From assembly GCA_020722165.1 (NCBI GenBank), contig DYLI01000065.1, positions 1 through 6,899 on the forward strand: a stretch of DNA of 6,899 nucleotides, given 5' to 3'. The translations under genes and the position numbers were made by a program. This document shows, piece after piece, positions 1 through 4,907 of the stretch (position 1 is the stretch's first letter; every line of letters begins with the position of its first letter). The notes beneath the pieces were generated by a model that had not been told where the DNA came from, ran no database searches, and was given only the letters and a program-made list of their open reading frames with translations. This DNA is from Halothiobacillus neapolitanus (GTDB lineage: Bacteria > Pseudomonadota > Gammaproteobacteria > Halothiobacillales > Halothiobacillaceae).

Positions 1-12
1 AACTTTCTCTAG

Positions 13-180
13 AGCGTCTTCAACGTCCCGGGCGCCGAAAACCCGCACAAGCCACTCAGCGACAACCGTATTGCCGAAATGCTCGATGCCGAAGGCATTC
101 ACGTGGCCCGCCGCACCCTGGCCAAATACCGCGAAGCCTTAGGCATTCCTCCCTCCAACGAACGCAAGCGCCCGGGATAA
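13..180 (+). CDS. rpoN: RNA polymerase sigma-54 factor RpoN, C-terminal fragment
   Basis: This is the 3' end of the sigma-54 gene. Sigma-54 directs RNA polymerase to -24/-12 promoters and needs AAA+ activators to open them. The frame ending at TAA 178-180 encodes ENPHKPLSD, then the RpoN box ARRTLAKYRE at 106-135 (family consensus ARRTVAKYRE), which contacts the -24 element, and ends LGIPPSNERKRPG as in gammaproteobacterial proteins. Only about 56 residues are visible. The frame carries TAG at 10-12, and the residues between it and about base 33 (SVFNVPG) do not look like the family, which usually has a form close to IRALI-QLIAAENP. Either the first ~33 bases are an assembly or contig-edge artefact, or the gene is frameshifted upstream. 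Identity of bases 34-180 is secure; integrity of the gene is not. ptsN follows after 7 bases, with no hpf between. Confidence 0.85.
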   Translation, partial: SVFNVPGAENPHKPLSDNRIAEMLDAEGIHVARRTLAKYREALGIPPSNERKRPG

Positions 181-187
181 ACCCGCC

Positions 188-670
188 ATGAAAAACCTAA
201 CTATCGCCGACATTCTTAAGCTGGAACGCATCAAACTGCATGTTGAAGGCGTGAGTAAAAAAAGCGTTCTCGAACTGGCCAGCCAAATGCTCGCCAACGC
301 CCAAGAGGGCTTGGAGGCATGGGCAATATTCGACGTACTCTTGGCGCGCGAACGCCTCGGCAGCACCGGTGTCGGACGCGGCATTGCTATTCCGCACGGC
401 AAATTGGCTGAATTACGTGCGCCCGTTGGCTGCTTTTTACGCCTGCTTACCCCTGTGGACTTCAATAGCCCCGATGGACAAGAAGTCAGCATGATTTTTG
501 CCATCCTCGTGCCCGAAGGCGACGAAGACACCCATCTTGCCATTCTCAGTCAGCTTGCACGCCGCTTTAGTGACCCCGAATTTTGCAACGCCATACGCGC
601 TACCGACAGCAGCGAAACCGCATTTAGTCTGTTAACACGCAAACTCATTGAGCCGGAAAATCCGCTTTAA
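188..670 (+). CDS. ptsN: Nitrogen-regulatory PTS EIIA protein (EIIA-Ntr)
   Basis: This 160-residue protein is a PTS EIIA type-2 domain of usual PtsN length (E. coli about 163). EIIA-Ntr accepts phosphate from an HPr/NPr protein on a histidine and controls targets such as potassium transport and stress responses; it does not transport sugar. The phosphorylation site is His70 in the motif GRGIAIPHGKL (residues 63-73). The N-terminal stretch LTIADIL with KKSVLELAS, and the later VSMIFAILVPEGDEDTHLAILSQLARRF (in positions 100-126), are typical of the family. ATG 188 is the start that gives a family-length N-terminus. The Shine-Dalgarno is weak (GGGAT around 175-179), which suggests translational coupling to rpoN ending 7 bases before. 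Location next to rpoN is the classic context. Downstream, 122 bases separate it from hprK and hold an inverted-repeat element. Confidence 0.95.
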   Translation: MKNLTIADILKLERIKLHVEGVSKKSVLELASQMLANAQEGLEAWAIFDVLLARERLGSTGVGRGIAIPHGKLAELRAPVGCFLRLLTPVDFNSPDGQEVSMIFAILVPEGDEDTHLAILSQLARRFSDPEFCNAIRATDSSETAFSLLTRKLIEPENPL

Positions 671-684
671 TTGGCCGATTGAAT

Positions 685-789
685 TAGGACTTACGCAAAA
701 GTGTTCCAGCAAGACAAAGTGCCGAAGACAGTACAACTTGGTACGGCGAGGCGCTTTAACGCCGCTGGGGCGGTTTTGCGTAAGTCCTA
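685..789. mobile_element. MITE-like element with perfect 16-bp terminal inverted repeats
   Basis: Bases 685-700 (TAGGACTTACGCAAAA) are the exact reverse complement of 774-789. The pairing stops at once outside (684/790) and inside (701/773). If the flanking TA on each side (685-686 and 788-789) is a target duplication, the element is 101 bp (687-787) with 14-bp termini GGACTTACGCAAAA. That is the layout of a non-autonomous element moved by a TA-targeting transposase such as IS630/Tc1-mariner; other IS families are possible. It is too short to encode a protein. Inside are small palindromes: GTAC 731-734 with GTAC 741-744, GGCG 750-753 with CGCC 760-763, and CCGC 762-765 with GCGG 770-773 followed by TTTT. 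It lies entirely between ptsN and hprK, ending 3 bases before the first possible hprK ATG. Repeat structure is certain; mobility is inferred. Confidence 0.7.
762..777 (+). terminator. Possible weak hairpin plus T-run at the right end of the MITE
   Basis: CCGC (762-765) can pair with GCGG (770-773) around the loop TGGG, followed directly by TTTT (774-777). The shape is that of an intrinsic terminator. The stem is only 4 bp and the T-run only 4, and it competes with the GGCG/CGCC hairpin at 750-763 and with the long terminal-repeat stem. Strong termination is unlikely; partial attenuation of readthrough from ptsN into hprK is possible. Confidence 0.2.
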
Positions 790-792
790 TTA

Positions 793-1332
793 ATGCGCCC
801 ATTTGAGACACAGGCTATGGGTTCAACTCCCCACGGCACCTTCCTCGTCATCGACCCCGACAACACACCCACGCGCCCCTCCATCGGCCTTCTCCTCGTC
901 GGTGACGCGGGTATCGGCAAAAGCCATACCGCGCTTGCCCTGCTCGACCGTGGGCATGCTTTGGTGGCTGACGATGCGCCGTGCTTCGGGCGCGAGCCGG
1001 GGGGGTTGGTCTATGGCAGCTGCCCCGCCAGCATTCAGGACTTGATGGAAGTGCGCGGCATTGGATTGATTAATGTGCGCCAGCTCTTGGGTGATTGCGC
1101 CCTACGCGCCACGCATCGACTGGATATGCTGATAAAGATCGCTGCGCCGACAGTCACGCCATATTCACTCGACGAAGCCAGCGAACACCTACTTGCTGGC
1201 CACTGGCAAACCCAAGATATCCTTGCCGCCAAAATCCCCATGCTTACCCTGCATACCCAAGCCGCGCCGATGCTAGCGCTGTTAATCCAAACAGCGGCGC
1301 GCCACTTCGCCTTGCAACGAAGGCGGGTATAA
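793..1332 (+). CDS. hprK: HPr kinase/phosphorylase, short form (catalytic domain only)
   Basis: HprK phosphorylates and dephosphorylates a regulatory serine of HPr. This 179-residue protein holds the C-terminal P-loop domain: HG at residues 14-15, Walker A GDAGIGKS at 37-44, VADD at 58-61, and the HprK signature region MEVRGIGLINV at 85-95. The usual proteobacterial or Firmicute enzyme is about 310 residues with an N-terminal domain of ~130; that domain is absent, as in the short alphaproteobacterial HprKs. Near the C-terminus the usual P-x-x-x-GRN loop is replaced by HTQAAPM (154-160), so phosphorylase or regulatory behaviour may differ. ATG 793 begins 3 bases after the upstream inverted repeat; ATG 817 (MGSTPHG) with TGAGA at 804-808 is an equally good start. 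The partner HPr gene lies at 2690. Identity is strong from motifs; activity is inferred. Confidence 0.88.
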   Translation: MRPFETQAMGSTPHGTFLVIDPDNTPTRPSIGLLLVGDAGIGKSHTALALLDRGHALVADDAPCFGREPGGLVYGSCPASIQDLMEVRGIGLINVRQLLGDCALRATHRLDMLIKIAAPTVTPYSLDEASEHLLAGHWQTQDILAAKIPMLTLHTQAAPMLALLIQTAARHFALQRRRV

Positions 1333-1333
1333 T
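1328..1333 (+). promoter_or_regulatory. Candidate -10 box (TATAAT) before rapZ
   Basis: A perfect TATAAT overlaps the hprK stop codon (TAA 1330-1332), 32 bases before the chosen rapZ start. There is no good -35 at standard distance: 17-18 bases upstream reads CTTCGC/ACTTCG, and TTGCAA at 1312-1317 is too close. It could give rapZ and the genes behind it a promoter separate from rpoN-ptsN. This is a sequence match only. Confidence 0.35.
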
Positions 1334-1365
1334 CGACACGCGCTTTTTCCAAAGCTGAGGTGGAT

Positions 1366-2229
1366 GTGAAACTGGTCATCGTGAGTGGTCTTTCTGGTTC
1401 AGGCAAAACCATCGCACTGCACACCCTTGAAGATGCGGGCTATGCTTGCGTAGACAACTTGCCGCTGAGCCTGCTTACTGCGTTTGTCGAAGCCAGCCTA
1501 CATCCCGCGCGGCCAGCCAATGAGTACGCGGCGATTGGCATCGACATACGCGGCGGGGTTGATGAACTCAATGATCTGCATCGCCAACTGACCCAACTGC
1601 GTCAAAACACCCCTGGCTTACAGATTCATCTGCTCTTTCTGTATGCCGAACCGAGCGTATTGCTGCGCCGTTTCAGCGAAACCCGTCGCCCCCACCCCTT
1701 AACGCACAAAGGCTTGGCACTCGACGAAGCACTGAACACCGAAGCCCGTCTCCTCGCCCCCCTGCGCGAAGTGGCTGACATGGTGATCGATACCTCGCAC
1801 AGCAATCTGCACCAATTAAGAACCATATTGCGCAGCCGCCTTCTTGATGGTTCGCCAGACAAAATCCATCTGCTGCTGCAATCCTTTGGCTACAAACACG
1901 GCACACCATCTGACAGCGACTTCATCTTCGATATGCGCTGCCTGCCCAATCCACACTGGCACACGCATTTACGCCCATTCACTGGACGCGATCCCGAAGT
2001 AATGCAATTTTTGTCCAATCAGCCTGAAACGCATATCATGCTGGAGCAACTCAGCACCTTGCTTATGAGCTGGTTACCTTTGTTTGAGCGCGAACAACGC
2101 CAATTTTTGTCGGTCTCTCTCGGCTGCACCGGCGGGCAGCACCGCTCGGTCTACATGGTCGAATGCCTCGCCGAGCGCCTGCGCCCCAGCTATCCTAACC
2201 TTGCCCTACGTCATCGAGAATTGCTTTGA
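1366..2229 (+). CDS. rapZ: RapZ family nucleotide-binding / RNase adapter protein
   Basis: RapZ (YhbJ/YvcJ family) is a P-loop protein; in E. coli it senses glucosamine-6-phosphate and presents the small RNA GlmZ to RNase E. Counting from GTG 1366 (287 residues), Walker A GLSGSGKT is at 8-15, followed by ALEDAGY-like LEDAGYACVDNLP. The C-terminal domain shows SFGYKHG (173-179), FDMRCLPNPHW (188-198) and GCTGGQHRSVY (253-263), which carries residues matching the E. coli GlcN6P site. The start is GTG 1366 because MKLVIVSG aligns with E. coli MVLMIVSG and GAGG at 1357-1360 is well spaced; GTG 1360 would add two residues. The protein ends RHRELL, so the basic tail KRKP of E. coli RapZ is missing. 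Its stop overlaps the TTG start of the next gene by 4 bases. Confidence 0.95.
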   Translation: MKLVIVSGLSGSGKTIALHTLEDAGYACVDNLPLSLLTAFVEASLHPARPANEYAAIGIDIRGGVDELNDLHRQLTQLRQNTPGLQIHLLFLYAEPSVLLRRFSETRRPHPLTHKGLALDEALNTEARLLAPLREVADMVIDTSHSNLHQLRTILRSRLLDGSPDKIHLLLQSFGYKHGTPSDSDFIFDMRCLPNPHWHTHLRPFTGRDPEVMQFLSNQPETHIMLEQLSTLLMSWLPLFEREQRQFLSVSLGCTGGQHRSVYMVECLAERLRPSYPNLALRHRELL

Positions 2230-2693
2230 ACTCCCAGCGTGTCGGAATCCTCATCATCGCGCATAACGCCATCGGCCATCAGTTGCTGGAAACAGCCACC
2301 GACATGCTCGACCGTTCATGCCCCCAGTTACGCAGCCTTGAAGTCAAACAGGATGACGACCCTGTCAAGCTGCTCACCCGCGCCCGCCGCCTTGTCAGTG
2401 AAATTCAGCAAGGCGTTGGCGTGCTCGTATTAACCGACATGTACGGCTCCACGCCCAGCAATATCGCGCATCGGCTTAGTGACGGCCCCAACCTCAATCA
2501 TGACGAGGCGAACACCGAGGAAGCCAACATACCGGTTCGAGAGAACATCAGAGTTGTCGCGGGCATTAACTTACCCATGTTGGTGCGCACCCTGAATTAT
2601 GCCCATCTGCCACTGGATGAGCTGGCGCATAAGGCTTTAAGCGGTGGACGTGAAGGCATTCTGGATGCAAGCGCACTAGAGACTAGAGCATGA
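2226..2693 (+). CDS. PTS EIIA component, mannose/fructose (EIIA-Man) family
   Basis: This 155-residue protein belongs to the EIIA-Man family, which takes phosphate from HPr on a histidine. His13 in GILIIAHNAIG matches His10 of E. coli ManX. Other family blocks are DVNxDDDP-like VKQDDDP (40-46), LTDMYGSTPSN (69-79), VVAGINLPML (110-119) and KALSGGREGI (136-145). No EIIB, EIIC or EIID of this type is nearby, so a regulatory rather than transport role is likely, as for the EIIA-Man genes beside ptsH in other Gamma/Betaproteobacteria. The only upstream start that keeps the N-terminus is TTG 2226, overlapping the rapZ stop as TTGA; translation is probably coupled. An acidic, Asn-rich stretch at about 86-104 (SDGPNLNHDEANTEE...) is an insertion compared with the usual ~130-140-residue members. 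The protein overlaps ptsH by 4 bases (ATGA). Confidence 0.9.
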   Translation: MNSQRVGILIIAHNAIGHQLLETATDMLDRSCPQLRSLEVKQDDDPVKLLTRARRLVSEIQQGVGVLVLTDMYGSTPSNIAHRLSDGPNLNHDEANTEEANIPVRENIRVVAGINLPMLVRTLNYAHLPLDELAHKALSGGREGILDASALETRA

Positions 2694-2977
2694 GTGAGTC
2701 GCATAACACCCAGGAAGCCTCGGTCACCATTATCAACAAACGCGGCCTGCACGCGCGCGCTGCTGCGCGTTTCGCCACACTCTCCGCAGGCTTTCAAAGC
2801 CATATCCTCGTGCGGCATGGCAGCCTGCAAGCCAATGGCAAAAGCATTATGAGCCTCATGATGCTAGCCGCCCCCCTAGGTAGCACCTTGCACATCGAGG
2901 TCGAGGGCGAGGATGGGTTAGCCTTACTTGCTGCATTAAAAAACCTTATAGCAGCCCGCTTTGATGAAGCCGAGTAA
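2690..2977 (+). CDS. ptsH: Phosphocarrier protein HPr (or NPr)
   Basis: HPr carries phosphate from Enzyme I to EIIA proteins. The 95-residue sequence has the active-site motif NKRGLHARAAARF with His21 (equivalent of His15), and the regulatory region NGKSIMSLMMLAAPLGS with Ser52 (equivalent of Ser46), the residue HprK modifies. The C-terminal helix follows GEDGLALLAALKNL. It is slightly longer than the usual 85-90 residues because of about six extra N-terminal residues. ATG 2690 overlaps the EIIA stop (ATGA), a sign of coupled translation. Having both HprK and Ser52 supports serine regulation here. In related clusters ptsI (Enzyme I) comes next; here fabA does, so the phosphate donor must be encoded elsewhere. 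Whether it is a sugar-PTS HPr or NPr cannot be decided from sequence alone. Confidence 0.93.
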   Translation: MSESHNTQEASVTIINKRGLHARAAARFATLSAGFQSHILVRHGSLQANGKSIMSLMMLAAPLGSTLHIEVEGEDGLALLAALKNLIAARFDEAE

Positions 2978-2999
2978 AAACCTATTCACAGGCTCACGC

Positions 3000-3056
3000 C
3001 CTTGTCAAAATATGCCATTCACCTAAGTTTTGTCATATCATCCATATTTTATAACC
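3000..3056 (+). promoter_or_regulatory. Probable promoter/operator region upstream of fabA
   Basis: The 145-base gap between ptsH and fabA contains the most AT-rich stretch of the window at about 3003-3054. TTGTCA occurs at 3002-3007 and again at 3030-3035, each followed 6-7 bases later by CCAT (3015-3018, 3042-3045). A -10-like TATAAC lies at 3050-3055, but only 14 bases after the second TTGTCA, which is short of the ideal 17. A promoter is expected here because fabA begins a new functional unit. No FabR- or FadR-like palindrome was recognised, nor a terminator for the ptsH transcript. Confidence 0.35.
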
Positions 3057-3122
3057 TAGCGCATCGCTGCAAACAGGCACAATCAAGCCGCAATAACAAC
3101 GGCACGCAGCCCAAAGAGAACC

Positions 3123-3635
3123 ATGAAAAAATCAGCCTTTACCTTTGAAGAACTCCTCCAGTGTGGCCGTGGCGAAATGTTTGGTGCAGGCAACGCACAG
3201 CTCCCGCTCCCCCCCATGCTGATGTTTGACCGTATCGAACACATCAGCGAAGAAGGTGGCAGCTTTGGCAAAGGTGAAATCATTGCCGAAATGGATCTTC
3301 GCCCTGATTTGTGGTTTTTCAATTGCCATTTTGAGGGCGATCCGGTGATGCCGGGTTGCCTGGGTCTTGATGCCATGTGGCAATTGGTTGGCTTTTATTT
3401 GGGCTGGATCGGCGGCTTGGGTCACGGTCGCGCCTTGGGCGTGGGCGATGTGAAATTTTCCGGCCAAGTGTTGCCTGATGCGAAAAAAATAACCTACCAA
3501 GTCAACATCAAACGCACCATCAATCGCAAATTGGTTATGGGCATTGCCGATGCGGTGATGCTGATTGATGGTCGCGAGATTTACCATGCAACTGACCTGC
3601 GCGTCGGTTTATTTACTTCAACCAGTGGATTTTGA
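3123..3635 (+). CDS. fabA: 3-hydroxydecanoyl-[ACP] dehydratase/isomerase FabA
   Basis: FabA dehydrates 3-hydroxydecanoyl-ACP and isomerises trans-2- to cis-3-decenoyl-ACP, the branch point for unsaturated fatty acids. The 170-residue protein (E. coli 172) follows the E. coli sequence closely throughout. The active site is complete: His69 in FFNCHFEGDPVMPGC and Asp83 in LGLDAMWQLVGFYLGW. The ending DLRVGLFTSTSGF matches E. coli DLKVGLFQDTSAF. A hot-dog fold and cytoplasmic homodimer are expected from the family. The start ATG 3123 has AGAGAA at 3115-3120 as ribosome binding site. fabB follows directly, so the two are co-transcribed; FabA without FabB does not make unsaturated fatty acids efficiently. 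The isomerising FabA, rather than FabZ, is supported by the near-identity to FabA around the active site and the fabB neighbour. Confidence 0.97.
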   Translation: MKKSAFTFEELLQCGRGEMFGAGNAQLPLPPMLMFDRIEHISEEGGSFGKGEIIAEMDLRPDLWFFNCHFEGDPVMPGCLGLDAMWQLVGFYLGWIGGLGHGRALGVGDVKFSGQVLPDAKKITYQVNIKRTINRKLVMGIADAVMLIDGREIYHATDLRVGLFTSTSGF

Positions 3636-3646
3636 GGATTAACAAC

Positions 3647-4864
3647 ATGCGCCGCGTTGTCGTCACCGGAATGGGTATTGTCTCCAGCATTGGCAATAAT
3701 CAACACGAAGTTCTCACCAGCTTAAAAGATGGCCGATCAGGGATTGAATTTGTCCCCGAAATGGCCGAACTCGGCTTCCGCTCACAAGTGGCGGGCACAC
3801 TCAAGCTCAAGCCTGAAGAACTCATCGACCGTAAGCTCTATCGCTTTATGGGCGATGCCGCCGCCTACACCTACCTCGCCATGGCCGAAGCGGTGGCCGA
3901 CTCTGGCCTCACCCCAGAGCAAGTTTCCAACCCACGTGCTGGGCTGATCGTTGGTTCGGGCGGCTCATCCACCGCCAACATTGTCGAAACGGCGGAAATT
4001 GCGCGCAGCAAAGGCATCAAGCGCGTCGGCCCCTACATGGTCACCCGCACCATGAGCTCCACCGTCTCCGCCTGTCTGGCCACGCCTTTTGGCATTAAGG
4101 GCGTGAACTACACCATCAGCTCGGCCTGCGCGACTTCAGCACACTGCATTGGCAATGCCATGGAGCTGATCCAGCTCGGCAAGCAGGATGTGATGTTTGC
4201 CGGCGGCGGTGAAGAGCTGCACTGGACCCAATCCGCCATGTTCGATGCCATGGGTGCGCTGTCCTCCAAGTACAATGACACACCCACCAGCGCCTCACGC
4301 CCGTATGACGAATTCCGCGACGGCTTCGTGATTTCCGGCGGCGGCGGCGTAGTGGTGCTCGAATCATTGGAGCACGCCCAAGCTCGCGGCGCACGCATCT
4401 ATGCCGAACTGGTCGGCTACGGTGCAACCTCGGACGGCTACGACATGGTGCAACCTTCGGGTGAAGGTGCGGTACGCTGCATGCAGATGGCGCTGGAAGG
4501 CATCAACGTTCCCATCGACTACATCAACACCCACGGCACCAGCACCCCGGTCGGCGACATGCGCGAGCTTGAAGCCATGGGCAAGGTCTTCGGCGAGAAC
4601 ATGCCTTTGGTCACTTCCACCAAATCCCTCAGCGGCCACGCGTTGGGCGCAGCAGGCGTGCATGAGGCGATTTACTCAATGTTGATGATGCAGCACAGCT
4701 TCATTGCGGCCTCGGCCAATATCGAAACCCTCGACCCTGCGGCCAAAAACACCAATATCGCCCTTGAGCGTATCGACAACGCCAAACTCGACACCATTCT
4801 CTCCAACAGTTTCGGCTTTGGTGGCACAAACGCCAGCCTGGTGTTTCGCCGTTTCAAAGGCTGA
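3647..4864 (+). CDS. fabB: 3-oxoacyl-[ACP] synthase I (beta-ketoacyl-ACP synthase) FabB
   Basis: FabB is the condensing enzyme that elongates cis-3-decenoyl-ACP made by FabA. From ATG 3647 the protein has 405 residues (E. coli 406). The Cys-His-His triad of thiolase-fold KAS I enzymes is intact: Cys161 in SSACATSAHCIG, His296 in NTHGTSTPVGD and His331 in SLSGHALGAAG, with Lys326 just before. The C-terminal NSFGFGGTNASLVF is also typical. ATG 3647 was chosen because MRRVVVTGMGIVSSIGNN aligns with the E. coli start and GAGGA at 3634-3638 is a well-spaced ribosome binding site. A TTG at 3632 would add five residues and overlap the fabA stop, but it has less support. Only 11 bases separate it from fabA. 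A 6-bp hairpin (4850-4855 with 4863-4868) spans the stop codon but lacks a T-run. Confidence 0.97.
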   Translation: MRRVVVTGMGIVSSIGNNQHEVLTSLKDGRSGIEFVPEMAELGFRSQVAGTLKLKPEELIDRKLYRFMGDAAAYTYLAMAEAVADSGLTPEQVSNPRAGLIVGSGGSSTANIVETAEIARSKGIKRVGPYMVTRTMSSTVSACLATPFGIKGVNYTISSACATSAHCIGNAMELIQLGKQDVMFAGGGEELHWTQSAMFDAMGALSSKYNDTPTSASRPYDEFRDGFVISGGGGVVVLESLEHAQARGARIYAELVGYGATSDGYDMVQPSGEGAVRCMQMALEGINVPIDYINTHGTSTPVGDMRELEAMGKVFGENMPLVTSTKSLSGHALGAAGVHEAIYSMLMMQHSFIAASANIETLDPAAKNTNIALERIDNAKLDTILSNSFGFGGTNASLVFRRFKG

Positions 4865-4907
4865 AACGAACCGAGAGTGACTGATAACCCAACGCAATGG
4901 AGTATGT

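Noticed and set aside
7..33. Restriction-site-like TCTAGA and CCCGGG near the window start, suggesting vector sequence
   Set aside because: Two 6-base sites are expected by chance, and CCCGGG also occurs at 172-177 inside the true rpoN end. They do not prove vector origin.
139..543. Minus-strand open frame opposite ptsN
   Set aside because: It overlaps a clear ptsN, continues across the rpoN end, and its translation is low-complexity with many Ser and Arg, typical of an antisense shadow.
1957..1972. TGGCAC followed by TTTAC, resembling a sigma-54 -24/-12 promoter
   Set aside because: The -12 part lacks the conserved GC, and the bases encode the conserved RapZ segment PHWHTHLRP.
3132..3587. 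Long minus-strand open frame opposite fabA
   Set aside because: It mirrors a highly conserved gene on the + strand, has no recognisable domain, and is explained by codon bias.
4850..4868. Hairpin CGTTTC/GAAACG across the fabB stop as a terminator
   Set aside because: The stem is 6 bp with no following T-run; the next bases are AACCGAGAG. It may be a minor RNA structure, not an intrinsic terminator.
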